Positions 35,982 through 47,474 of a DNA stretch of 64,000 nt are shown piece by piece. Below the pieces are notes generated by a model. It did no database searches. It was not told the DNA's origin and saw only the letters and a list, made by a program, of their open reading frames with translations. Location of the stretch: the NCBI RefSeq assembly GCF_009834025.1, contig NZ_CP047156.1:3866067-3930066 (forward strand). Direction: 5' to 3'. The translations under genes were made by a program, and so were the position numbers. Each line of letters starts with the position of its first letter. Position 1 is the stretch's first letter. The DNA comes from Epidermidibacterium keratini. Its GTDB lineage: Bacteria; Actinomycetota; Actinomycetes; Mycobacteriales; Antricoccaceae.

Positions 35982-37052
35982 ATCTGCTGGCTTCGGTCCG
36001 CAGCAGTACGGCGCGCACAGCGTGCCGTTGACCCCGACACCGGTGCAGCCTTGCAGCGGTGCAACCAGCTCGCGCACGACGGCATCCTGCCTGATGCGGC
36101 GCGCGATCAGGTCGGCGTACATCGTGATGAAGCGCGGGTCGGCGCTTGCGGTTCCCGCTCGCGCCATCGCCATCCCGAGCTCGTCGGCGACCTGGCGCGC
36201 TTGAGTGTCGAGGTCCCACACCACTTCAAGGTGGTCGCTGACGAACCCGATCGGAGCGATCACGACAGCGCGCACCGCGCGCTCGTGAAGATCCCGCAGG
36301 TGATCCTCGATATCCGGCTCCAGCCACGGCACATGCGGTGCACCGGAGCGGCTCTGGTAAACGAGGTCGAAGTCAGCAGCGCCTACCCGCTCGGCGACCT
36401 GGCCGGCGACCCAGTGCAGCTGCTCGGTGTAGAGGTGACCGTCGACACCGGCCTCGTCCTCAGCGCTCATCGGCACGCTGTGTGCGGTGAAGACCAGCCG
36501 TATGTCGGACCAGTCCTCGCCTCCGAGCTCGGCGAGAGCCGCCGCCACCGCGTCGGCGTTTGCCTCGATGAACAGCTCGTTGAGGTAGGTCTGCGGAAGC
36601 TTCTCCAGGCGGGGCGCGTGTGCGACGCTCTCGCGGGCCCTGGCAATGTCCTCGTGATACTGACGGCACGCCGAGTAGCCGCCGTACGCACTGGTCGCGA
36701 AGACCAGCGCTGACTGGATACCGTCAGCCACCATCGCGGTGACGGTGTCCTCGAGCATGGGATGCCAGTTGCGGTTGCCCCAGTAGACCGGAAGGTCGAT
36801 GCCGCGGCCGCGAAGCTCTGCATGCAGCCGCTGCTGGATGCCGCGGTTGATCTCGTTGATCGGCGACACTCCACCGAAGTGGTAATAGTGCTCGCCGACG
36901 ACCTTCAGCCGCTCCTCGGGGATGTTGCGCCCGCGCGTGACGTTTTGCAAAAACGGTACGACCTCGTCCGGTCCCTCGGGACCGCCAAAAGAGAGCAGCA
37001 GTATTGCGTCGATCGGGAGGTCGTCGCGATCGCTGATATTGCTCGGATCCAA
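35976..37052 (-). CDS. hemH: Ferrochelatase (coproporphyrin III type)
   Basis: A protein of about 358 aa that inserts iron into a porphyrin, in actinobacteria coproporphyrin III (CpfC). ILLLSFGGPEGPDEV is the N-terminal signature; FGGVSPINEINR, TSAYGGYSACRQY and the catalytic-histidine segment FTAHSVP follow. Cysteines in GCTGVGVNGTL and CAPYCC at the C-terminus match the [2Fe-2S] ligands of actinobacterial ferrochelatases. The start is uncertain: I used a TTG two bases after the inhA stop, since family members begin 10-20 residues before the LLSFGG motif and the longer frame is an inhA shadow. It is the third gene of fabG-inhA-hemH. Confidence 0.93.
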   Translation of the reverse strand: MDPSNISDRDDLPIDAILLLSFGGPEGPDEVVPFLQNVTRGRNIPEERLKVVGEHYYHFGGVSPINEINRGIQQRLHAELRGRGIDLPVYWGNRNWHPMLEDTVTAMVADGIQSALVFATSAYGGYSACRQYHEDIARARESVAHAPRLEKLPQTYLNELFIEANADAVAAALAELGGEDWSDIRLVFTAHSVPMSAEDEAGVDGHLYTEQLHWVAGQVAERVGAADFDLVYQSRSGAPHVPWLEPDIEDHLRDLHERAVRAVVIAPIGFVSDHLEVVWDLDTQARQVADELGMAMARAGTASADPRFITMYADLIARRIRQDAVVRELVAPLQGCTGVGVNGTLCAPYCCGPKPADT

Positions 37053-37054
37053 CG

Positions 37055-37828
37055 TCAGGCACCCACCGCGTGGTAGCCACCGTCGACGTGCAGCAGCTCG
37101 CCGGTCGTCGAGGGAAACCAGTCCGAGAGCAGCGCGACACACGCGCGGCCCGACGGCTCGGTATCGGTGACGTCCCACCCGAGCGGTGCCCGCTGCTCCC
37201 AGGCGTCCTCGAACGCGGCCGAGCCGGGGATCGACTTCATCGCCATGCTGCGCAGCGGTCCGGCGGCAACGAGGTTGACGCGCACGCCCTTCGGCCCGAG
37301 CTCACGAGCCAGGTAGCGCGATGTGCTCTCCAGGCCGGCCTTGGCCACGCCCATCCAGCCATACACCGGCCACGCCGTCATCGAGTTGTCGAAGTCCAGC
37401 CCGACGACCGACGCCTTCTCACCAAACAGAGGCAGGCACGCGTGCGTGAGAGCAGCGAAGGACCACGTCGAGACGTGGAAGGCGGTCGAGACCGGCTCCC
37501 ACTCAGTCGCCGCGAAGTCGTCACCGAGCGCCTCCTGGGGCGCAAAGCCGATCGCGTGCAGTACGCCGTCCAGCCCATCGACGTGCTTACGCACTCGATC
37601 GGCAAGCGTCGCGAGCTGCTCGTCATCGGTCACGTCAAGCTCGATCACCGGCGGCTCGCTCGGCAGCCGCTTAGCGATCCGCTTGGTCAGGTTGAGCCCG
37701 CGGCCGAAGTTGGACAGCACGATCTGCGCGCCCTCCTGCTGGGCGATCTTTGCTGCGGCGAAGGCGATCGACGCCTCGGTCAGTACGCCGGTGATCAGCA
37801 GCCGCTTGCCTTCGAGAAGTCCCGCCAT
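37055..37828 (-). CDS. inhA: Enoyl-ACP reductase, InhA/FabI type
   Basis: A 257-aa NADH-dependent reductase of FAS-II that reduces enoyl-ACP in the last step of each elongation cycle. GVLTEASIAF (14-23) is the cofactor loop, and Y156 and K163 form the catalytic pair in YGWMGVAK. The segment HAIGFAPQ has Ala92 where the M. tuberculosis enzyme has Ser94 (HSIGF). It lies between fabG and hemH with close spacing, as in mycobacteria and several other actinobacteria. The length is slightly shorter than M. tuberculosis InhA (269 aa) because the substrate loop is shorter. Inhibition by triclosan-type compounds would be expected from the fold. Confidence 0.94.
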   Translation of the reverse strand: MAGLLEGKRLLITGVLTEASIAFAAAKIAQQEGAQIVLSNFGRGLNLTKRIAKRLPSEPPVIELDVTDDEQLATLADRVRKHVDGLDGVLHAIGFAPQEALGDDFAATEWEPVSTAFHVSTWSFAALTHACLPLFGEKASVVGLDFDNSMTAWPVYGWMGVAKAGLESTSRYLARELGPKGVRVNLVAAGPLRSMAMKSIPGSAAFEDAWEQRAPLGWDVTDTEPSGRACVALLSDWFPSTTGELLHVDGGYHAVGA

Positions 37829-37866
37829 TGTCGATCGCTCCTATCAAAAAGATTGCTGGTGCGAGC

Positions 37867-38637
<771 letters not shown>

Positions 38638-38650
38638 TCGGCGTCCCGGC

Positions 38651-39607
38651 TCAGAGCAGGCGGTTGGTCCAGAGCAGCGCCGCGCCGACGGCCAGGAAGG
38701 CGAGCACGAGCCCGGCTCCGACGAAACGGGTCGTAACCGGCTGGAACTCGTAGGTGTAGCCGATCTGCTCGCCGATGTCTTCCCAGACCTTGCTGATCTC
38801 ATCGGCGCTCTCGGCGCTGAAGTAGGTGCCACCGGTCTCCTCGGCGACCTGCTGCATCTTCTGCTTGTCGACCGGCACGGGGATGTTGTCGCCGTCGTTC
38901 TCGATCGTTCCGCTGTCGGTGCCGAAGGCAATCGTGGAGATCGGAATCTTCGCTTCCTTCGCCGCCTCGATCGCGGAGTCGACGTCCTTGCCGACGGTCT
39001 GATAGCCGTCTGACAGCAGCACGATGCGTGCCGCCGCAGGCTTGCCGTCGCCGGTCTCGGTGCCTTTCTGGAAGTTGGTGATCGACTGCAGGCAGGCGAA
39101 GATCGCATCACCGGTAGCCGTGGCCTGGTCGAGCTTGAGGCTGTCGATCGCGTTCGTCACCACGGCGCGGTCGATCGTCGGCTGCTGCACGACGGTGGCG
39201 GTGCCGGCAAAGGAGACGAGGCCGAGGTTGATGCCCTGGGGCAGCTCGTCGACGAACTTGGTCGCCGACTCCTTCATCGCCTCGAACCGGCTGGGCTTGA
39301 TGTCTTCGGCCTTCATCGACAGTGACACGTCGAGCGCCATACAGACCGTCGCCTGGTTGCGCGGCACCTTCACCTTCGCCGCGGGCACGGCCATGGCGGA
39401 CGTGAAGGCGACGAGCGCGAGGGCGAGCAGCCCGAACGCGACGTGCCGTCGCCAGCCTGGCCGCTTGGGGGCGATCTTGCCGAGCATCTCGACGTTGGTG
39501 AAGCGCGCGGCGTACTTCTTGCGCCGCAGCTGCAGCACCAGATACAGCGCGATCAGCAGCAGTACGCCAATGAGCAGCAACAGCCAGATCGGGGAAAGGA
39601 ACTTCAT
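38651..39607 (-). CDS. VWA-domain membrane protein (MoxR-associated)
   Basis: A 318-aa protein with two N-terminal transmembrane helices (residues 5-25 and 56-76), an extracytoplasmic von Willebrand A domain with MIDAS motif DVSLS (93-97), and a C-terminal transmembrane helix (about 293-313). It is the third member of the MoxR-DUF58-VWA set on one strand and overlaps the DUF58 stop by 4 bp (ATGA). Such sets act as a MoxR-AAA chaperone system that matures membrane or secreted complexes; in M. tuberculosis this cluster lies next to fabG1-inhA, as here. Confidence 0.9.
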   Translation of the reverse strand: MKFLSPIWLLLLIGVLLLIALYLVLQLRRKKYAARFTNVEMLGKIAPKRPGWRRHVAFGLLALALVAFTSAMAVPAAKVKVPRNQATVCMALDVSLSMKAEDIKPSRFEAMKESATKFVDELPQGINLGLVSFAGTATVVQQPTIDRAVVTNAIDSLKLDQATATGDAIFACLQSITNFQKGTETGDGKPAAARIVLLSDGYQTVGKDVDSAIEAAKEAKIPISTIAFGTDSGTIENDGDNIPVPVDKQKMQQVAEETGGTYFSAESADEISKVWEDIGEQIGYTYEFQPVTTRFVGAGLVLAFLAVGAALLWTNRLL

Positions 39608-40536
39608 CGCAACGCACCTCCGGGAGCGCCTCGGCGGCGGTTGGCGACGTAGCGCATGACATCGAGCAGCCAGTCGCGATCGGTGCGCAGCCGCAGGTGT
39701 CCGGCGCCGGCGCGGCGTAGCCCGGTGGCGATCTCGGCGCGCTGACGTCGCGCCTCTTCGGCGAATCGGGTGCGCAGGCCCTTGTCGGCGGTCTGCACCT
39801 CGACGGTCTGGCCAGTCTCCGGATCGGTCAGTGTCACCAGACCGATGTTGGGCAGCTCCAGCTCGCGCGGATCGAGGATCTCGACCCCGATCAGGTCGTG
39901 TCGCGCCTGCAGACCGGTCAAGGGACGCGCCCAGGTCGGCTCGCCGAGGAAGTCGCTGATCACCACGATCAGACCGCGGCGGCGCTGCGGGCGGCGCAGC
40001 TCCTCGAGGGTCGCGCCGAGGTCGCCTCGGGTGCCGTCCTTCGCGCGCGGCGTCTCGATGATCTTGCGGATCAGCCAGTCGCCATGCGCCTTGCCGGACT
40101 GTGCCGGCACCCGGATGGTTTCTTCGCCGGTGGTGATGATGGCGCCAACGCGGTTGCCGCCGTGCTGGGTGATGTAGACGAACGCCGCCGCGGCCGCGAC
40201 AGCCAGGTCTCGCTTCTCGACGTCGGCCGTGCCGAAATCCAGGCTCGCCGACAGGTCGACGACGATCCAGGTCTCCAGCTCGCGATCGGCGACCGTCTCG
40301 CGGACGTGCGGAGTCGTCGTGCGGGCGGTGACGTACCAGTCCATGCGGCGTACGTCGTCACCCGGGTGATAGACCCGCGACTCGCCGGCCTCGCTGCCCG
40401 GGCCGGGAACCAGGCCGAGATGGTTGCCAAACAGCAGCCCGTCGAGCTTCTGCTTGACCGTCATCTCGAGCTTGCGGAGGACGACCTCTGCCTTGTCGTC
40501 CTTCAGGCTGGGTGGTGGACCGGAGATACTGCTCAT
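39604..40536 (-). CDS. DUF58 domain protein (MoxR-associated)
   Basis: A 310-aa soluble protein with the DUF58 region (GESRVYHPGDDVRRMDWYVTAR) and a VWA-like core (IVVDLSASLDFG). It usually bridges the MoxR ATPase and the VWA protein. The ATG giving MSSISGPPP was chosen over much longer upstream frames that only shadow moxR. It overlaps the VWA start by ATGA and lies 13 bp after moxR. The C-terminus is Arg-rich. Confidence 0.88.
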   Translation of the reverse strand: MSSISGPPPSLKDDKAEVVLRKLEMTVKQKLDGLLFGNHLGLVPGPGSEAGESRVYHPGDDVRRMDWYVTARTTTPHVRETVADRELETWIVVDLSASLDFGTADVEKRDLAVAAAAAFVYITQHGGNRVGAIITTGEETIRVPAQSGKAHGDWLIRKIIETPRAKDGTRGDLGATLEELRRPQRRRGLIVVISDFLGEPTWARPLTGLQARHDLIGVEILDPRELELPNIGLVTLTDPETGQTVEVQTADKGLRTRFAEEARRQRAEIATGLRRAGAGHLRLRTDRDWLLDVMRYVANRRRGAPGGALR

Positions 40537-40549
40537 GCCGTCCCGACCG

Positions 40550-41626
40550 TCACGCGCTGCGCGGAGCCTGCTGCGGGGTGCCCGCAGGGCGCGGGCCGGC
40601 AGGACCGCGCTGCATGCCCTGCTGTCCGCTCGGGCGAGCCGAGACCTGCGGGACGGGAACCGAGGAGAGGATGCGGCGCACAATGTGGTCGGCTGGCACC
40701 GAGTCGGCCAGCGCGTCGTAGGACAGCACGAGTCGGTGGCGCAGGACATCGCCGGAGACATCAAGCACGTCCTGGGGCAGCACGTAGTCCCGCCCACGCA
40801 CCAGCGCCATGCCGCGAGCGGCGGCGATGATGCCGAGCGAGGCGCGCGGGCTGGCACCGTAGCTGACCCACTGGGCGACGTCCTGCAGTCCCAGGTCCTT
40901 CGGCGTACGCGTGGCAAAGACGACGCGCACCACGTAGTCGACAAGCGCGTGGTGCACGAACACCTTGCCGGCCTGGCGCTGCAGCTCGGCGAGCTCCTCG
41001 ATGCTCATCACCGGCTCAGCGACGGGCGGCTCGACGCCCATCCGGTAGATGATCTCGCGCTCCTCCTCGACCGTCGGGTACTCGACGTTGATCTTCATCA
41101 GGAAGCGGTCGCGCTGCGCCTCCGGCAGTGGGTAGACACCCTCGGACTCGATCGGGTTCTGGGTCGCCATGACCAGGAACGGCTGCGGCATCTCATGCGT
41201 GACGCCGCCGATCGAGACCTGCTTCTCGGCCATCACCTCAAGCAGCGCGGACTGCACCTTGGCCGGGGCACGGTTGATCTCGTCGGTCAGCACGAAGTTG
41301 GCGAAGACCGGGCCGAGCTCGGTCTGGAACTCATCGCTGCCCGGCCGGTAGATGCGGGTACCGACGATGTCGGCCGGCACCAGGTCTGGGGTGAACTGGA
41401 GGCGGGCAAACGAGCCGCCGACCGTGCGTGCCAGGGTCTCGACCGCGAGCGTCTTGGCGACACCTGGAACGCCCTCGAGGAGGATATGGCCCTTGGCCAG
41501 CAGGCTGACCAGCATGCGCTCGATCAGCCGGTCCTGACCGACGATGACCTTCTTCACCTCGACCATCGCTCGTTCAAGCGCGTTCGCGGTCCGGGCCGGG
41601 GTGGGGGTCGGGTTGCTCAAACCCAT
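40550..41626 (-). CDS. MoxR-family AAA+ ATPase
   Basis: A 358-aa AAA+ ATPase. Walker A GVPGVAKT (52-59) and Walker B VLTDEINRAP (112-121) are clear, with sensor 1 in MATQNPIESEGVYPLPEAQRD. The C-terminal 35 residues are Pro/Gln/Gly-rich. MoxR ATPases remodel target complexes together with VWA proteins; DUF58 and VWA genes follow on the same strand. AAGGAG touches the ATG directly, and a TTG two codons later has a better six-base spacing, so translation may start there (41620). Confidence 0.92.
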   Translation of the reverse strand: MGLSNPTPTPARTANALERAMVEVKKVIVGQDRLIERMLVSLLAKGHILLEGVPGVAKTLAVETLARTVGGSFARLQFTPDLVPADIVGTRIYRPGSDEFQTELGPVFANFVLTDEINRAPAKVQSALLEVMAEKQVSIGGVTHEMPQPFLVMATQNPIESEGVYPLPEAQRDRFLMKINVEYPTVEEEREIIYRMGVEPPVAEPVMSIEELAELQRQAGKVFVHHALVDYVVRVVFATRTPKDLGLQDVAQWVSYGASPRASLGIIAAARGMALVRGRDYVLPQDVLDVSGDVLRHRLVLSYDALADSVPADHIVRRILSSVPVPQVSARPSGQQGMQRGPAGPRPAGTPQQAPRSA

Positions 41627-41777
41627 CTCCTTAGGGGGCTAGGCACGCGTCACACTGCGGGCCAGGTCGGCGTACACATCATTGTTCCACCGAGCACGGT
41701 ACTGCGCCGGTGAGATCGCCCTGTGAAGACGACCCACCGGACTCATAGGTTCCGCCTAGCCGGAGACGGCGTACCCG

Positions 41778-43310
41778 CTAGTTGACCTGGCGGTCGCGGC
41801 CCTCCCAGTAGGGCTGACGCAGCTTGAACTTCTGCACCTTGCCGGTCGCCGTGCGCGGGATCTCGTCGCGGAACTCCACCGACGTCGGCGCCTTGTAGCC
41901 GGCGAGCTTCTTCTTAGCCAGCGCGATGATGTCCTGCTCGCTGACCTCGGCGCCCTGACGGGTCACCACGAGGGCCTTGATCGTCTCGCCCCACTTCTCG
42001 TGCGGTACGCCGATCACCGCGACCTCGTCGACGTCGGGATGGCTGAAGATGACGTCCTCGACCTCGATCGAGCTGACGTTCTCGCCGCCGGTGATGATGA
42101 TGTCCTTCTTGCGGTCGGAGATCGTCAGGTAGCCGTGGTCGTCGATCGTTCCGCCGTCGCCGGTGTGGAAGTAGCCGCCCTCGAGGGCTTCCTCGGTGGC
42201 GTCGGGGTTTTCCCAGTAGCGGTCCATCACCACGTTGGAGCGAGCGAGCACCTCGCCGCCCTCGGCGATATCGAGGTCGACGCCGAGCGCCGGCTGACCG
42301 GCCATCGCCAGCAGCGCCGCCTGCTCCTCGGACGACTTGCCCTCGTCTTCCTTGCGCAGCCGGTTGATCGTCAGCAGCGGCGCGGTCTCGGTGAGGCCGT
42401 AGATCTGGTTGAACTGCCAGCCCAGCTCGTCACCGACCCGCGCGATCGTCTTGGTGGGCGGCGCCGCGCCGGCGACGACGATCCGCATCGTGCCGTTGCC
42501 GGGGATCTCGCCGTCCCACTCCTTGGCGGCATCCAGCGTCATGTTCCAGACGGCGGGGGCGCCGCACGCGAGAGTCAGCCCGTGCTGCTCGACGCGCTTG
42601 AGGATCTCCGCACCGTCGACCTTGCGCAGCATGACCTGCGGTACGCCGAATGCCGTGGTCGAAAAGCCCATCCCCCAGCCATTGCAGTGAAACAGCGGCA
42701 GGGTGTGCAGGTAGACGTCCTTGTCGTTGACGCCCATGTGCATCGCGAAGGTCGTCGCGTTGACCCACAGCGACCGGTGCGTCTGTACGACGCCCTTCGG
42801 GTTGGACGTCGTACCCGACGTGTAGTTGATGACCGCCGGAGCGTCCTCGTCCGGCTCCCACGGCGTGAACTCCTTGTCGAAGCGCAGCAGCGCCTCGTCG
42901 CTCTCCTTGCCGATGATGAACTTGTGCTTGGCGTAGACCGGCTTGAGGTCCTCGGCGAGCTCCTCGTCGACCAGCAGCACGGTGCACCCGGAGTGCTCGA
43001 CGATGAACTGCACTTCGTCTGGGCGCAGCCGGAAGTTGATCGGCACGTAGATGCGGCCGCTGGTCGGCACGGAGTAGAAAAGCTCGAACATGCGGCCCGC
43101 GTTGTGGCTGACGATGCCGACGCGCTCGCCCGCGCCGATGCCGAGCTCGTCGAGGCCGGCCTTCACCGCACGAGCGCGCCGCGCGAGCTCACCCCACGTG
43201 ATGTCGAGTGGCGGCGCCGGCTGGTCCGGCTCGTCGATGATCGCCTGCCGATCGTGATAGATCGTCTCGGCGCGGTCGATGAAATGCTGCAGGGTCAATG
43301 GGACACGCAT
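41778..43310 (-). CDS. Acyl-CoA synthetase (long-chain fatty-acid--CoA ligase type)
   Basis: A 510-aa adenylate-forming enzyme that activates fatty acids to acyl-CoA. P-loop YTSGTTSNPKG is at 163-173, the IYGLTETAP motif follows, the hinge motif is FHTGDGGTID, and the catalytic lysine is K491 in TATGKVQK. SDRKKDIIITGGENVSSIEVED is typical of the FadD/medium-chain group. The ATG giving MRVPLTLQHF follows GGGAG; a giant in-frame extension upstream through aconitase is a GC-rich shadow. It is divergent from aconitase and upstream of the moxR operon. Confidence 0.9.
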   Translation of the reverse strand: MRVPLTLQHFIDRAETIYHDRQAIIDEPDQPAPPLDITWGELARRARAVKAGLDELGIGAGERVGIVSHNAGRMFELFYSVPTSGRIYVPINFRLRPDEVQFIVEHSGCTVLLVDEELAEDLKPVYAKHKFIIGKESDEALLRFDKEFTPWEPDEDAPAVINYTSGTTSNPKGVVQTHRSLWVNATTFAMHMGVNDKDVYLHTLPLFHCNGWGMGFSTTAFGVPQVMLRKVDGAEILKRVEQHGLTLACGAPAVWNMTLDAAKEWDGEIPGNGTMRIVVAGAAPPTKTIARVGDELGWQFNQIYGLTETAPLLTINRLRKEDEGKSSEEQAALLAMAGQPALGVDLDIAEGGEVLARSNVVMDRYWENPDATEEALEGGYFHTGDGGTIDDHGYLTISDRKKDIIITGGENVSSIEVEDVIFSHPDVDEVAVIGVPHEKWGETIKALVVTRQGAEVSEQDIIALAKKKLAGYKAPTSVEFRDEIPRTATGKVQKFKLRQPYWEGRDRQVN

Positions 43311-43347
43311 GAGGACTCCCTGGGGTCGGAGCTGGCGAGTTTCTGTG

Positions 43348-43353
43348 AGCCTA
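43348..43353 (-). promoter_or_regulatory. -10 element of the acyl-CoA synthetase gene
   Basis: TAGGCT on the minus strand lies 37 bases before the ATG, giving a leader of about 31 nt. The same hexamer is used as an apparent -10 before several other genes in the window. Confidence 0.4.
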
Positions 43354-43568
43354 GCGTCATCGCGGCGAGTACGCCGAGCTCTCGGCGTACCGCCCAATGT
43401 GTGGCCAAGCGCGCGGGTCGGCGCGGCCAATCGGGCGTAGGTTAGAGGGGTATGCCGATGCCGCGCTGACGGCTTGTATAACCCGGATCTTCCCGGGCGC
43501 GTTAGGTGCGGAAAGATAGGCACGGACGCACGCGCGCCCGCAACGCAAGAGTTGGTAAGGAGATCGGT

Positions 43569-46349
<2,781 letters not shown>

Positions 46350-46359
46350 CTACGTGACC

Positions 46360-46415
46360 GACGGCCGTCCAGAACTCCTCATAGAACTTCTTCGATGAGT
46401 TTCTGGACGGTCGTC
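46360..46415 (+). terminator. Large stem-loop between acnA and the TSUP gene, covering its start codon
   Basis: GACGGCCGTCCAGAA (46360-46374) pairs with TTCTGGACGGTCGTC (46401-46415), one mismatch, and inside it CTCAT (46378-46382) pairs with ATGAG (46395-46399), which contains the permease start codon. It can act as the acnA terminator and at the same time hide the next start codon from ribosomes on read-through mRNA. Confidence 0.7.
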
Positions 46416-47114
46416 GTTCTGTGTGGTCTCGCCATGCTGATCGGCGCGATCGTGCAGGGCATCATCGGGATCGGCATGGCGCTGCTCGCGTCGCCGTTCG
46501 TCGCGCTCATCGATGCATCGCTGGTGCCCGGGACGCTGATCGTCTGCGCCGCGGTGCTGCCGGCGATGACGTTGGTCAAGGAGCACCACGACATCGACTG
46601 GAAGGGCCTTGCGTGGGCTCTGCCGTTTCGGTTCATCGGTACTGCGATCGGCGCGTGGCTGGTCGTCGTGATGAGCGTGCGGCACCTCGGCGTACTCATG
46701 GGCGTCGTGGTGCTCGCCGCTGTCGGGTTGAGCCTGCTGCGCTGGCATCCCACGCCGTCCCCTGCGCTGCTCAGCGCGGGCGCGTTGGTGAGTGGAATCA
46801 GCGGCACCGCGACGTCCGTCGGCGGCCCCCCGATGGCGCTGGTCTATCAGCACCAGCGGCCGTCGATGATCCGCTGCACGATGGCGGTCTACTTCTTGAT
46901 CGGCAGCCTCGTCTCGCTTGGCAGCCTGCTGCTGGTCGGTGAGCTCACCGCGCATCAGGTGCTGATCGCGCTGTCGGTGCTGCCGTTTGTCGCGGTGGGC
47001 TTCGCGATCTCGATCTGGGTCCGGCCCCGAGTCAACCAGGAGTACACCCGGTACGCCGTACTCGTGGTCTCGGCTCTGTCGTCGATCGTGCTACTCGTTC
47101 GAAGCGTCATCTAG
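46395..47114 (+). CDS. TSUP (TauE/SafE) family permease
   Basis: A 239-aa membrane protein with about seven helices. GAIVQGIIGIGMALLASPFVALID and the second repeat GALVSGISGTATSVGGPPMALVYQH are the paired TauE/SafE signatures, so it probably exports an organic acid or sulfur-containing anion. The ATG lies inside the stem described above and has no Shine-Dalgarno sequence, so initiation may need read-through or a leaderless transcript starting near 46395; an in-frame ATG 14 codons in is an alternative. It shares only family features with the TSUP at 23604. Confidence 0.83.
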   Translation: MSFWTVVVLCGLAMLIGAIVQGIIGIGMALLASPFVALIDASLVPGTLIVCAAVLPAMTLVKEHHDIDWKGLAWALPFRFIGTAIGAWLVVVMSVRHLGVLMGVVVLAAVGLSLLRWHPTPSPALLSAGALVSGISGTATSVGGPPMALVYQHQRPSMIRCTMAVYFLIGSLVSLGSLLLVGELTAHQVLIALSVLPFVAVGFAISIWVRPRVNQEYTRYAVLVVSALSSIVLLVRSVI

Positions 47115-47474
47115 CTGGCTTCACGACCCAACCCCGCACTCTCGGTGGTCGAGCAGGCGCCCCTCTCGGTGGTCGAGCAGGGCCGAGCCCCTCTGGGGCG
47201 AGGCCCGCCTGTCGAGACCACGTCCGCCAGCCGAAAGCGCAACGTGAGCCCGCGCCAAATCGGTGGTCGAGCAGGGCCGAGCCCCCTGGGGCAAGGCCCG
47301 GCTGTCGAGACCACCTCCGCCAGCCGAAGAACCGTCTCGATCGAGGGGTCGTTCATAACGATGCGGTAACGCGAAACGCCACAATCGCACCATCAACCAC
47401 AACCGTCTCATGTGTTGCAGTTTCGGTCGGTTTGCGCCCGGTCAATGTCGGTGGCGACTGATCTAATCGAACAC
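47115..47474. other. Non-coding gap of 360 bp with palindromic repeats
   Basis: No gene is supported here. The first 200 bp hold the palindromic elements described separately; the last 130 bp (47345-47474) are less GC-rich and end in ATCTAATCG close to the start of the HNH gene, a possible promoter. Short frames reading VVEQ-type peptides are translations of the repeats and not genes. Confidence 0.8.
47143..47315. repeat. Dispersed palindromic element, two full copies plus one half copy
   Basis: CGGTGGTCGAGCAGG occurs at 47143, 47167 and 47261. The second and third copies continue as GGCCGAGCCCC, a short loop and GGGGC, then GGCCC and GTCGAGACCAC (47211 and 47304), so each folds into a hairpin of about 54 nt. 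The two full units are direct repeats with a 94-bp period and also share a GTCCGCCAGCCGAA-like trailer. Similar GGTGGTCGAG...CTCGACCACC intergenic palindromes are common in Nocardioides-type actinobacteria as I recall. The array at 27620 uses the same arm. Confidence 0.9.

Noticed and set aside
47111-47411. Short frames of 74-96 codons over the palindromes
   Set aside because: They read through hairpin arms on both strands and have no ribosome binding site.
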